DNA of 64,000 bases from Dactylosporangium roseum (GTDB lineage Bacteria > Actinomycetota > Actinomycetes > Mycobacteriales > Micromonosporaceae). The first letter of the stretch is position 1. Each line of letters starts with the position of its first letter. Below are positions 8,236 to 16,376 of the stretch, in pieces. The notes under the pieces are model-generated. The model saw nothing but the letters and a program-made list of their open reading frames with translations, was not told the origin of the DNA and searched no databases. The stretch lies in contig NZ_CP073721.1 in assembly GCF_025264685.1 (NCBI RefSeq), positions 1,231,001 to 1,295,000 of the forward strand, written 5' to 3'. A program made the position numbers and the translations under genes.

Positions 8236-8425
8236 GGTCGCTCCCCTTGGGCTGCTCGGCGGCCCTCTCCATCACCAGGCCCTCATTGACCGCCCACCGT
8301 TGATAGACCCGCCGTACACGGTGCGCCGGGCAGCCCTCGACTGCTCGCGGTGTCGGATCCGGCGGGTCGAACACGTCGGCCGGGTCGCAGATGCACCGGA
8401 ACTGGTCCGGGTGTGGCTGGCTCAC
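8228..8425 (-). CDS. 65-aa Cys-containing hypothetical protein
   Basis: GTG 8425 overlaps the stop of the upstream gene by 4 nt. FRCICDP and GCPAH may bind a metal, and the C-terminal half is helical (VRRVYQRWAVNEGLVMERAAEQ). No family is recognised. Confidence 0.55.
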   Translation of the reverse strand: MSQPHPDQFRCICDPADVFDPPDPTPRAVEGCPAHRVRRVYQRWAVNEGLVMERAAEQPKGSDRG

Positions 8426-8775
8426 CGTGCACCGTCCTCGGGCTGCTCGGGCTCGCGGATAATCGCTCGTGCGACGATGAGTGCCGCCGTGCGCTCCCTG
8501 ACGCGTGGGGCAGTCTCTGGCTCGGTCTCTTCGTCGATGGCCACCGCAAAGAGCCACCCAGCGATGGCCACGGCGACGGGCGGATGCATGGTCGCGATGT
8601 ACTCGGCGTCGAGCCACGGCACGTTGTCTGCCACGAGACGGGCGCCGGGGAACGTGTGAACGTTGCACGGCCGCATCGGGTCTACGGCGTTGCCGATGTG
8701 CCACGGGCCGTGCTGGGCGTCCTTCGCACGCTGATATAGATGGGAGGCCGCGCGGCGCAGCAGGTCGGCGGTCAT
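8422..8775 (-). CDS. Hypothetical protein with YIATMHP motif (ead/Ea22-like)
   Basis: This 117-aa protein has an N-terminal helix (DLLRRAASHLYQRA), a short beta region containing GPWHIGN, then AEYIATMHPPVAVAIAGWL. The same order of parts occurs in the protein at 25217-25717 (LRAAAKRVRDA ... ADYIGMLHPAVGHALADLL), so the two are paralogous. Such proteins are frequent in actinophages; their function is unknown. Confidence 0.65.
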   Translation of the reverse strand: MTADLLRRAASHLYQRAKDAQHGPWHIGNAVDPMRPCNVHTFPGARLVADNVPWLDAEYIATMHPPVAVAIAGWLFAVAIDEETEPETAPRVRERTAALIVARAIIREPEQPEDGAR

Positions 8776-9740
8776 CGGGCATCACCCTGGGCGGCTGCCT
8801 TGGCTGCGCAGTCGGCGCACCCCGCCTGCGGGCCTCCGAGCTCATGGGCATGCAAGCGGGGGTCGGGGGCGACGTCGACGACCGGGGCGGGCTCGGGCTG
8901 CTCGACGGAACTGGTCTCCCGCCAGAGCCATGTCGCGTCGTCCCATGTGCGACCTGACGGCGTTACCGTCTCCAACTCGACGTGGACTCGCCCTGCCGAG
9001 AACCTCCACAGCTCGGCGATGCCACGCTCTTCGGCGAGGCGTGCGAAGCAGGATGGGCAGACAATGCCGTCGAAGGCCTCCTCGCCGTTGATCGAGCCGC
9101 CCCGCATGACCGCGTTCCACAGCGGGGACGGTGCAGACCATGCGATGTTCGGGCCGCCGCAGCGGTGGCAGATCGCTTCCGGGTGCTCGGGCTGCTCGGC
9201 GGGCCAGGTGATCTCTCCCAGCCCGAATAGGGCGTGGTCCGTGAGGTCGTCCAGCGAGACACGGTCGGCCTCCACCGGCTCGGGCTGCTCGGCGGGCTCC
9301 CGCGTGCCGACGAACGGCTTCCACCGCAGCACGGTGTACGGCCGCTGCAACGAGACCATGACGCGGGCGCCGAGGTCATCGAGGTGGTACCAGCGGCCGT
9401 GGGCCAACTCCAGTTCGTGGTAGCCGTCGCCGAGGTCGCGTGGTTCGGCACCGTATGCGTCCCCAGCAGCTTGGCCTTCGCCGAGTTCTTGATCTTCTGT
9501 TGGGATACCGAGCTGCTCGGCGATGACCCGCATCTCCTCGCACGGGGCGTTGACCGCCGGACCACACGCCTTGCAGATGAAGTGACCGCCCGGGTCCTTG
9601 CAGCCCTGCCAGCGGCACGGCACCGGCTTGTGGCGCTCTACGACAGCCCGAAGAGCGTCGAGGGCTCGTGGTGGTTTGTCCGCCAGTCCCCACCAGGCCG
9701 GTTCGCAGCGGTTGAGTAGACGCGTGTGAAGGTCGGCCAT
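8772..9740 (-). CDS. Multi-domain hypothetical zinc protein
   Basis: The 322-aa protein begins with LLNRCEPAWWGL and ALRAVVERH, the module also found at the C-terminus of the 7587-8081 product. It continues with Cys clusters (CRWQGCKD, CKACGPA, CHRCGGPN, VCPSCFARL, CADCAAK). Pro/Glu linkers (EQPEPVE, EQPEHPE, EQPEPAP) separate the parts. It looks like a string of small zinc modules, perhaps for nucleic-acid or protein binding. Confidence 0.6.
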   Translation of the reverse strand: MADLHTRLLNRCEPAWWGLADKPPRALDALRAVVERHKPVPCRWQGCKDPGGHFICKACGPAVNAPCEEMRVIAEQLGIPTEDQELGEGQAAGDAYGAEPRDLGDGYHELELAHGRWYHLDDLGARVMVSLQRPYTVLRWKPFVGTREPAEQPEPVEADRVSLDDLTDHALFGLGEITWPAEQPEHPEAICHRCGGPNIAWSAPSPLWNAVMRGGSINGEEAFDGIVCPSCFARLAEERGIAELWRFSAGRVHVELETVTPSGRTWDDATWLWRETSSVEQPEPAPVVDVAPDPRLHAHELGGPQAGCADCAAKAAAQGDAR

Positions 9741-9929
9741 CTACGCCACCGCCTCGAGGCCGTCACGCTTCACGGCAGCAACGAAAGCCGTCCACGCCTC
9801 CACGTCGAACGCTGTCTTCTCGCCGCCGTCCTTGGTGTCGTCGACCGTGACCTTGTCGGTGAGCGTCACCTGGACGCAGGCGGAGGAGGCGCATCGGGTG
9901 GAGATGTGGGGCTGGTTGGGTGTGAGCAT
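9741..9929 (-). CDS. DUF397-domain protein
   Basis: This 62-aa protein starts at ATG 9929. SACVQVTL, VDDTKDGG and FDVEAWTAFVAAVKRDGL follow the DUF397 layout (short strand pair, D(S/T)KD, then the AW-x-x-F helix). In actinomycetes DUF397 proteins usually pair with XRE regulators as small toxin/antitoxin-like or regulatory partners; here no XRE gene is adjacent. Confidence 0.7.
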   Translation of the reverse strand: MLTPNQPHISTRCASSACVQVTLTDKVTVDDTKDGGEKTAFDVEAWTAFVAAVKRDGLEAVA

Positions 9930-10117
9930 CAGGACTCCTTGAGCTTGCAGTGGTGGGGGGCGAGGCGGTGCTGCTCGCAGGTGGCCCGGTCGCAGTGCAG
10001 GCACAGGTACCGGGCGCCCGCGTCGAGGCAGCCGCAGCCGAGCCGGACCGGTTGGGGCTCGCGGTAGCCGAGCAGCGCGTCGAGCCAGGCGGTGAGGCGG
10101 TGGATCAGGGCGGTCAC
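9929..10117 (-). CDS. 62-aa Cys/His-rich protein
   Basis: GTG 10117 overlaps the upstream stop. A helix (LIHRLTAWLDALLGY) is followed by CGCLD, YLCLHCDRATCEQHRLAPHHC, a B-box-like arrangement of Cys and His. It is probably zinc-binding; the function is unknown. Confidence 0.55.
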   Translation of the reverse strand: MTALIHRLTAWLDALLGYREPQPVRLGCGCLDAGARYLCLHCDRATCEQHRLAPHHCKLKES

Positions 10118-10317
10118 CGGGGCCTCCCGATCACGCAGGCGCTGCCGTCGAGATGCCCCGGGTGCGCCGCCTCCGCACAGCCCCGGCAGCACATGTCGCC
10201 CGGCGGCTCGCAGAACCGGTTGTGCATATCGCAGCACGGCAGGACGACCGGCGGGGCCGCGTCGACGGTGGCGGCGACACGGCGCAGGTCGGATTCGAGG
10301 GCGTCGTCACTCGACAT
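10114..10317 (-). CDS. 67-aa Cys-rich protein
   Basis: PCCDMHNRFC and CCRGCAEAAHPGH indicate a compact metal site after a helical N-terminus (DDALESDLRRVAATVD). Its end overlaps the next gene by 4 nt and its start overlaps the previous by 11 nt. No family is recognised. Confidence 0.55.
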   Translation of the reverse strand: MSSDDALESDLRRVAATVDAAPPVVLPCCDMHNRFCEPPGDMCCRGCAEAAHPGHLDGSACVIGRPR

Positions 10318-10546
10318 CCGCAGCCCTCCCCACCGGGTACGGCCCGGTTGTCGTCTTCGTCAGCCGCACCAGCATCTGAACGAGGTGCCCGGTGCCGGAC
10401 TGTCGGGCGTCGACGAGGACGTGGTCGGCGACGCCGACGGCGTCGAGCTCGCGGACGAAGTCGCGCAGCGCCGACACATCCAGCCGTTCGCCGACGATCG
10501 ACTCGATGAGCAGTTCGCTGTTAACGGTATGGGTCACTGTCGCCAT
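10307..10546 (-). CDS. 79-aa hypothetical protein
   Basis: ATG 10546 shares a TGATG junction with the 45-aa gene upstream. It has a mixed strand/helix pattern (LLIESIVGERLDVSALRDFVREL, HVLVDARQSGTGHLVQMLVRL). The function is unknown. Confidence 0.55.
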   Translation of the reverse strand: MATVTHTVNSELLIESIVGERLDVSALRDFVRELDAVGVADHVLVDARQSGTGHLVQMLVRLTKTTTGPYPVGRAADVE

Positions 10547-10683
10547 CAGCACGCCTCCTCGGCGCTCAGAGCCTCTGAGAGGCATCGGGGGTCGCTGCGG
10601 TATTCACCGAGGGGTTTCGGGGCTCCAGGGCGGGCCACGCGGCCCTCGTTTGCGGCATCCCGTCGCGGTGAGGTCCCGGCCAT
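10546..10683 (-). CDS. 45-aa hypothetical protein
   Basis: ATG 10683 and the stop at 10546 both sit in TGATG junctions with neighbouring genes, the best evidence that this short frame is translated. It is basic at the N-terminus (GTSPRRDAANEGRVARPG). The function is unknown. Confidence 0.5.
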   Translation of the reverse strand: MAGTSPRRDAANEGRVARPGAPKPLGEYRSDPRCLSEALSAEEAC

Positions 10684-11453
10684 CACGCCGCGACCCCGTC
10701 GATCTGCTTCGGCTGCGCCCCGGCGAGCACGGCGATCTTCGCGACCATCCGCGCCCGGAACAGCTCCGGCAGCCGGCCCGGGTCCGGCGTCTCCGCCGCC
10801 AGCGCCGCACACTCCGCCATCAGCTCGTCCAGCACCCGCTGCAGGTTCGTCGCGAACTTCGACGCCAGCGCATCCCTGGCTGTCTCCAGCCCGATCCGCA
10901 CGATCTCCACGCCCAACTTCGCGTACTGCGCCTGCACCCGGTCGAACTGCTCCAGCAGCGCGTTCGGCCCAGCCTTCGACTTCCGCTCGAACTCGGCCGC
11001 CGAACCCGTCCGCAGCGGCACGCCGTCCTCACCGTCCTCCCCGTCCGGGCTCCGGCGGTCAACCTCGGACTCGACACCCCAGAACAGCGACTCCTCCGGC
11101 AGTTCGTTCACCCGCTGCTCCAGCCAGGCGACCTGCCCGGCGTAGCGGTGGTACTGCTCCAGGACCCCCTCAAGCGGGTGCACGGTCCGGGGCACCGAGT
11201 AGCGGCCGGCGAGGTCGGCGATCTGGGCGCGTTCGGCGGCGATCTTGTGGGAGGGCAGGTTCCCGCCGTGCCTTTCGCAAGATCCCCTTCCGAGGTGGTC
11301 GGTGCCCTGACCTGCCGTCCACGTGCAGAAACCCTCCTCCCGACGCTTCTTCGCCCCACACAGCGGACGACCCTCCGGCCAGCGCCGCGACCGCTCGCCG
11401 ACGTACCGATCCCCACCTTCCGCGCGGCCGGCGCCATCTCCCACCTCAGGCAC
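10683..11453 (-). CDS. HGG-motif phage protein, small-terminase-like
   Basis: GTG 11453 (256 aa). CGAKKRREEGFCTW, an HLG segment and CERHGGNLPSH form the Cys/His HGG module that many actinophage and actinobacterial proteins annotated as small terminase or DNA-binding carry. The rest is long helices (LDELMAECAAL, LFRARMVAKIAVLAG). Here it sits 8 kb from the large terminase amid replication genes, so a packaging role is not certain. Confidence 0.6.
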   Translation of the reverse strand: MPEVGDGAGRAEGGDRYVGERSRRWPEGRPLCGAKKRREEGFCTWTAGQGTDHLGRGSCERHGGNLPSHKIAAERAQIADLAGRYSVPRTVHPLEGVLEQYHRYAGQVAWLEQRVNELPEESLFWGVESEVDRRSPDGEDGEDGVPLRTGSAAEFERKSKAGPNALLEQFDRVQAQYAKLGVEIVRIGLETARDALASKFATNLQRVLDELMAECAALAAETPDPGRLPELFRARMVAKIAVLAGAQPKQIDGVAA

Positions 11454-12048
11454 GGCCGCCGCCGAGGTCCAACTGCCCGGCCCGTTCGGCACGCCTCGCC
11501 CGCTGACGCTCGTGCTGGTCCCGCATCAACGCCAGCGCGGACCGCTGGTGCTCGGTGAGGCCCGGCCGCACCCCGAGCGCCGGCGCGTCCGTCGTCGGCT
11601 GCTGCGCCAGCCACCGGTCCACGGCCTCACCGGCGGCACGCCAGTACTCGATCTCGGCCCGCACGTCGTCGGGCATCGGCTCGCCCGGCCACGGCCACTC
11701 ACACGGGTCGACAGCGTCGACGGTGTGCCCGACGACCTTCGCGGCGAGGTTGTAGACGACGGGCTGCCCGCAGGTGCCGCACGTGCCGTGGTTGACGGGG
11801 ACGTTCGCCGCCCAGTGACGAACGGTCGGGCGGTCGGCGAGGACGGCCTGTTCGGCGTCGGTGCGCTGCCGGGCCACCCGATGCTCGGGTGCTTCGCCGC
11901 GCCGACCGGGCGTCCACCCGCACGGCAGCGGTTCGGCGGGGCCGTCGATGAGCATGCCGTGCTCGCGGAGCAGGCGCCGGTACTCGGCGCCGTCGCCGCT
12001 GGACTGCTGCCACAGCTCGGCGGGAGACGGGGTGCGTTCGGCGGTCAC
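11446..12048 (-). CDS. Hypothetical protein with central CxxC
   Basis: This 200-aa protein has CGTCGQP in the middle followed by a Trp-rich acidic stretch (PCEWPWPGEPMPDD). Both ends are helical (ALMRDQHERQRARRAERA). It overlaps its neighbours by 8 and 4 nt. No family is recognised. Confidence 0.6.
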   Translation of the reverse strand: MTAERTPSPAELWQQSSGDGAEYRRLLREHGMLIDGPAEPLPCGWTPGRRGEAPEHRVARQRTDAEQAVLADRPTVRHWAANVPVNHGTCGTCGQPVVYNLAAKVVGHTVDAVDPCEWPWPGEPMPDDVRAEIEYWRAAGEAVDRWLAQQPTTDAPALGVRPGLTEHQRSALALMRDQHERQRARRAERAGQLDLGGGRA

Positions 12049-12377
12049 CGGGCCACCTCCCGGGTCGGCGCGGTCTGGGCCCGGACGCCGGGGCAGTCTT
12101 CGGCGCGATGGGACTGCCGGATCGTCTTCGTGTGGCCGTGCTGTTCGCAGGCCGGCGGGTGGGCGCGGTCGACGAGCCCGCAGGGCGCCTTCGGGCAGGG
12201 GCAGTTGTTTTCGAGGGTGGTGCCGGTCCAGGACCGGCCGACGTGGTAGGCGCCGGGGTTCGGTGTTTCGGCGGGGAAATGCGGATCGGGCATCGGGTCT
12301 CCTTGTCGTGGGTCGGTGACGGGCTGGCCGGTGAGGATGCGGTCAGCGACGGCGGCGTAGTGTTCCTCGGCGCTCAT
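12045..12377 (-). CDS. 110-aa Cys/His hypothetical protein
   Basis: ATG 12377 (4-nt overlap with the helicase stop). The N-terminal helix EEHYAAVADRIL is followed by NNCPCPKAPCG, then PPACEQHGH and DCPG, suggesting zinc binding. No function is recognised. Confidence 0.55.
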   Translation of the reverse strand: MSAEEHYAAVADRILTGQPVTDPRQGDPMPDPHFPAETPNPGAYHVGRSWTGTTLENNCPCPKAPCGLVDRAHPPACEQHGHTKTIRQSHRAEDCPGVRAQTAPTREVAR

Positions 12378-13615
12378 GCGGCGGCCCTCACCGGCTGCCG
12401 GGAGCGTTGGATCATGCGGCGGGGGTCGAGGATCAGGCAGGTCTTCTCGGCCCTGGTCGCGGCCGTGTACCGCCAGGACGCGGCGGCCTGCCGGAACACG
12501 GACGCCTCGTCGACGACGGCGACCCGCGGCCACTGGGAGCCTTGCGCGGAGTGGCAGGTGATGGCCTGCGCGAACGTGGCGGCGATCAGCCCCGAGTCGC
12601 GGTCGCGTTTCGCTTCGTCCTGGCCTTGCTGGCCGTGGAAGCCGCGGCCGTCGACGGGCCAGGGCAGCACGGTGCCGTCGTCGGTGCGGACGGTGAGCGC
12701 CCAGTCGCCGTCGTCGCCCTCAAACGCGTCGATGACGGTGGCTTGCTGGCCGTTGACGACGTTGTGGTCGGGGTCGTTGCGCAGGACCATGATCCGGTCG
12801 CCGGGTTCGGGGCGGCCGGGTTCGCGGCCGGCGGCGTCACGGAGGTGTTCGATGATCTGCCAGCGGGTGTGGTTGCGGCCGACGATGACCTGGTCGTAGT
12901 CCTTCAGGTCGGCGGGTGTCCAGGTGTTGCGGGTTTGTCCGGCGGTGCCGTTCCAGCGTGGCGCGGGCCGGTTGTTGCGCAGCGCGGTGGCGAGGTCGAT
13001 GAGCGGTGCGGTGTCGCCGAAGCGGTGGATGGTGGTGAGCAGCGCGTCGGGGTCGCCGGCCTGCCAGTGGGCGTGTCCGGCGACGGGCGGGAGCTGGTGG
13101 GGGTCGCCGAGGGCGAGGACGGGGATGCCGAAGGAGAGCAGGTCGGTGAAGATCCGGTCGTCGACCATGGAGGCTTCGTCGAGGACGAGGAGGTTCGGCT
13201 TCCGGCCGCCGAACGCCTTGCCCGGTTCGCGGAGGGTCCAGATGGGTTGGGCACGGACTTTGGCGATCGCCTGCTCGAGCTTCTCTCGCTCGGTGGTCTG
13301 CCACAGCGGGGTGGCGTCGAGTGCGGCTTGAAGGGCGCGGATCTGCTGGGTGCGTTCTCCGGCGGGGGCGTAGATCGCGGAGTGGATGGTGCCGGCGTCG
13401 GCGCAGCCTTTCGACCGGAGGACGGCGGCGGCTTTTCCGGTGGGGGCGATGTACGTGGTGGAGCCGGGGGCGAGCTTGTCGGCGATCTGGCGGACGGTGG
13501 AGGTCTTGCCGGTTCCGGCGGCGCCTTCGAGGCGGAAGTAGAGCCGGCGGCGGGCGGTGTACCAGTGGACGGCGCGGTCGACGGCGGCGTGCTGGTCGGG
13601 GGAGAGGGGTGTCAC
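12374..13615 (-). CDS. RecD/Dda-like SF1B DNA helicase
   Basis: GTG 13615 is chosen because AAGGAG lies 7 nt upstream; it gives 413 aa. Helicase motifs in order: I GAAGTGKTS near residue 30, Ia YIAPTGKAA, II LLVLDEASMV, III LGDPHQLPPV, V ITCHSAQGSQW and VI YTAATRA. This is the RecD-type 5'-3' helicase pattern used to drive phage replication. It lies next to the presumed origin and primase, so it belongs to the replication module. The first 13 kb upstream of the origin are otherwise small genes. Confidence 0.92.
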   Translation of the reverse strand: MTPLSPDQHAAVDRAVHWYTARRRLYFRLEGAAGTGKTSTVRQIADKLAPGSTTYIAPTGKAAAVLRSKGCADAGTIHSAIYAPAGERTQQIRALQAALDATPLWQTTEREKLEQAIAKVRAQPIWTLREPGKAFGGRKPNLLVLDEASMVDDRIFTDLLSFGIPVLALGDPHQLPPVAGHAHWQAGDPDALLTTIHRFGDTAPLIDLATALRNNRPAPRWNGTAGQTRNTWTPADLKDYDQVIVGRNHTRWQIIEHLRDAAGREPGRPEPGDRIMVLRNDPDHNVVNGQQATVIDAFEGDDGDWALTVRTDDGTVLPWPVDGRGFHGQQGQDEAKRDRDSGLIAATFAQAITCHSAQGSQWPRVAVVDEASVFRQAAASWRYTAATRAEKTCLILDPRRMIQRSRQPVRAAA

Positions 13616-13654
13616 GGGCGCTCCTTGAGCGTGATGGACGCAAGTTTGGGCCCA

Positions 13655-14012
13655 GGTAGACGGTGTCGGGGGCCGTGTCAGGCGGTGTCCGGGGCCGTGT
13701 CCGGACGTGTCAGGCCCGTGTCTGGCCGTGTCCGGCCCGTGTCCGGCGACGTTTTCGCAGGTCGCGCGCTGTTTTGGCCTGGCGTCCGGGACGCCGGCAC
13801 CTATTACGCACCTGGCGTATACGCCACGAAAAAACATATAAACGGACAGTGACAACCGGTAACGCTCTGTTGAACGTTTTTTTCTGGTCCTTGTCACTTC
13901 ACCGCTCAGAAGGGAGAAACGCCCGGACACCATGACACCGCAGGTCAGAGCGTCCGGACACGGGCCGGACACGGCCGGACACGGGCTCGGTGTCCGGGCG
14001 GTGTCCGGACAC
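13655..14012. repeat. Iteron-rich non-coding region, probable phage replication origin
   Basis: Eight copies of GTGTCNGG (13663, 13675, 13685, 13697, 13707, 13718, 13728, 13739) are spaced 10-12 nt, one helical turn. On the far side lie inverted copies CCGGACAC (13923, 13954, 13965, 13975) and two direct ones (13990, 14001); the last forms the palindrome GTGTCCGGACAC at 14001-14012. Between them are A/T tracts (about 13829-13842 and 13876-13884) and a perfect 14-nt palindrome TGGCGTATACGCCA at 13813-13826. The D5 primase and RecD-like helicase flank it. Iterons plus AT-rich DNA beside replication genes indicate an origin; a partition site is the alternative. Confidence 0.75.
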
Positions 14013-14031
14013 GGCACCCACCGCGGCGGGT

Positions 14032-15921
14032 TCACGGTCGCTCCCCGAGGCAGTTGATCGCATGGGATTGGGTGTCGTACTCGAAGCCGCACGTGCCGCA
14101 GGTGGGCACTTCGTCGATCAGGGCCGGCTGGTGTCCGGTGTCCGGCCGGTCCGCCTCGGCGTCGTCGCCTTCCTCCTGACCCAGACGCAACCCCTGCACG
14201 TAGTAGGGGCGCGGCTCGCCGCGCTTCCCGGGCCGAATGACCCGGACCTTGCCGTGATGCGCCGACCGCAGGTTCGCGCCGAACGTCTCCTTCGGGGTGA
14301 CATGCTGCCGGCCCTCCCGCGTGGACCACCGCGTGAACTCCAGGTACAGCGTGTCCAGCAGCACCCGGTCGTCCTCGCCGAGCGTGCACATGTCCTCGAC
14401 GAACGCGTACTCCGGCGACGCCGCCCGCCGGACCTGCTCACTGACCTCGGTGCCGCACGCCGGCTCCACGAACCGGCCGCGGGCATTGAGCGTCCGCAGC
14501 CCGTCGATGGCCCAGTTGAAGATCCCGGGCAGTTCGGCGAGGAGCTTGTCAGTCAGGTCCGGGTCTTCCCGGCCGACGAACGACTGCTCGAACACGAGCT
14601 GGATCATGCGGATCGCGAGGGCGCCTGACGCGTCGGAGAACTTGGGCGGGTCGTTCGACATGACCAGGAAGCGCAGGCCGAGCGTGCCGTGCCACGCGAC
14701 GCGGTTCTTCCGATGCACGTCGTGGGCATCCTCGCCGGTGATGGCGAGGAAGATGTCGATCGCTTCCGCGGCGGCCTGCGTGTGCCACCGGACGTCGCCG
14801 AGGATGGCGAGGGTTTTGCCGATGAAGCTTTCCTCGCCGAACTGCCCGGCCATGTTGCGCAGGGTGGGGGCGACCACGTTGGCCTCGCCGAGGAGCGCCT
14901 TCAGGACGCGGGCGACGGTGCCCTTGCCGCATCGGGGCGGTCCGACGAGCGAGGCCAGTTTTTGCAGGTCGGTACGCCCGGACAGGCTGTAGCCGAACCA
15001 CTCGCGGAGGAACTGCTGGCCCTGCTGCTCGGGCGGCACCCCCTCGATGTTCGGCAGCACCTGGTCCAGGAACTGCAGCCACAGGGGGCAGGTGGCGTCG
15101 GGGTCGTACGCGTAGGGCAGGGAGATGAGGTTGAACCGGCGGGGGTTGTGGGGGAGCAGTTCGCGGGTGGCGAGGTCGTAGACGCCGTTGGTGCAGGCGA
15201 TGACGTGTTCGGCTTCGTCTTCGGCGGCGCGCTGGATGAGGGCGGTGCCGAGCGCGTCGACGACCTTGTTGACCTTGTCGCGGTCGGGCTGCCACGCCAC
15301 GATGCCGCGGACTTCACCGGCGTCGTATTCGGCGTGTTCGGTCGCCCGGTAGATCCACTTCCGGACGGACGAAACGGGTTCGACGACCCACCGGGTGCTG
15401 TCCCACCGGTAGAAGTCGTCGCGCCACCATGCCCGGTGCGGGTGTCCGGCGGTCCGGGGCTCTTTGTCCATGAGGGCCCGGGCGACGGCGAGCGGGTTCG
15501 CGGGCGACGGCATGATGACGCCCTGGGCGATCGCCGCGTCGAGCCGGGCGGCGTGCCCTGCCGCGCGTTCGGCGGCTTCCCGGGCTTCCTGCTCCTTCTT
15601 GCGCCGGTCGGTGACCTGCTTGACGATGGCATCGAATTCGCCGACCGACAGATGCCCGTGGCCTTTGAGCAGGTCACGCCAGTCGCCGAGAACAGCCTGT
15701 TCGGCTCCGGTCTCGGCGACGAGCTTGGCGATCTGCCGGGCGCGGCTCCGGGCGGCGTTCTCGTTGGGGCTGAACGCCGCCAGTTCCTCGGCGGCCTGCT
15801 CGGGGGTGGGCGGTCCTTCGCCGGGGGCGGCGAGCGCGGCCGCTGCGGCGGGCCGGTCGACGCTGGTCGCGTCGCTGCCGGCCCGCTGGAGGGCCTCGAG
15901 CTGCTCCTCGAAGGACGTCAC
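14032..15921 (-). CDS. D5/P4-type phage primase-helicase
   Basis: 629 aa from GTG 15921, which overlaps the upstream stop by 4 nt. The D5_N/SF3 core is visible: Walker A VGPPRCGKGT near residue 325, Walker B-like LAILGDVRW about 45 residues later, and sensor-type FLVMSNDPPKF. The N-terminal 150 residues are helical and charged. The C-terminus ends with CGTCGFEYDTQSHAINC, a zinc knuckle. Such proteins unwind origins of temperate phages and plasmids, and the iteron region follows its stop codon directly. Confidence 0.9.
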   Translation of the reverse strand: MTSFEEQLEALQRAGSDATSVDRPAAAAALAAPGEGPPTPEQAAEELAAFSPNENAARSRARQIAKLVAETGAEQAVLGDWRDLLKGHGHLSVGEFDAIVKQVTDRRKKEQEAREAAERAAGHAARLDAAIAQGVIMPSPANPLAVARALMDKEPRTAGHPHRAWWRDDFYRWDSTRWVVEPVSSVRKWIYRATEHAEYDAGEVRGIVAWQPDRDKVNKVVDALGTALIQRAAEDEAEHVIACTNGVYDLATRELLPHNPRRFNLISLPYAYDPDATCPLWLQFLDQVLPNIEGVPPEQQGQQFLREWFGYSLSGRTDLQKLASLVGPPRCGKGTVARVLKALLGEANVVAPTLRNMAGQFGEESFIGKTLAILGDVRWHTQAAAEAIDIFLAITGEDAHDVHRKNRVAWHGTLGLRFLVMSNDPPKFSDASGALAIRMIQLVFEQSFVGREDPDLTDKLLAELPGIFNWAIDGLRTLNARGRFVEPACGTEVSEQVRRAASPEYAFVEDMCTLGEDDRVLLDTLYLEFTRWSTREGRQHVTPKETFGANLRSAHHGKVRVIRPGKRGEPRPYYVQGLRLGQEEGDDAEADRPDTGHQPALIDEVPTCGTCGFEYDTQSHAINCLGERP

Positions 15922-16376
15922 GCGGCGGCCTCCCGCCGGATGGTGTCGCCGTCCCGCGGCACGTGGGTGGTGGTGTCCCACCTGCGCCGGGTGGCGGCGG
16001 CGTCGAGGGCCCGTAGGTGCCGGTCCCGGATCTCGGGCCAGGGGAGTGCCTGGACTTCCCGCCAGGCGGCGGCGCGGGCTCCGGTGCTGGCGCCGGCCCA
16101 CGCGAACCGCAGGCCGGGCATGAGCTCGCCGGCGAGGCTCTCCCGGCCCCGCCAGTAGGCGGCCTCGATGTCGCGCTGGGCGGAGGTGAGCCCGGCGGTG
16201 TAGCCGACGGCGAGGGCTTCGGCTTCGCGGCGGGTGCGGGCGGTCCAGGGCCCGCCGACGGTGGGGACGGTCGGCCAGTCTGGCGGGTCGCCGGTGATGT
16301 GCCGCCGGACGACGACCCGCCGGGCCCGGCGGAGGCGCCGGCCTCCACCGAGCCTGGTCGCGATCGCGGTCGTCAT
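15918..16376 (-). CDS. Hypothetical Arg-rich protein
   Basis: This 152-aa protein starts at ATG 16376, overlapping the helicase-methylase stop. It is highly basic at the start (RLGGGRRLRRARRVVVRR), then helical (AEALAVGYTAGLTSAQRDIEAA). No family is recognised. Its position suggests a replication accessory. Confidence 0.55.
   Translation of the reverse strand: MTTAIATRLGGGRRLRRARRVVVRRHITGDPPDWPTVPTVGGPWTARTRREAEALAVGYTAGLTSAQRDIEAAYWRGRESLAGELMPGLRFAWAGASTGARAAAWREVQALPWPEIRDRHLRALDAAATRRRWDTTTHVPRDGDTIRREAAA

Noticed and set aside
9950..11506. 518-codon plus-strand frame
   Set aside because: Runs antisense across several overlapping minus-strand genes; low-complexity Arg/Pro sequence.
12407..13852. 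481-codon plus-strand frame over the RecD-like helicase
   Set aside because: Gly/Val/Asp composition without domains, antisense to a gene with all helicase motifs.
13655..14012. CRISPR array
   Set aside because: Repeats are 8 nt with 2-4 nt gaps, far too short and close for CRISPR, and there is no cas gene.
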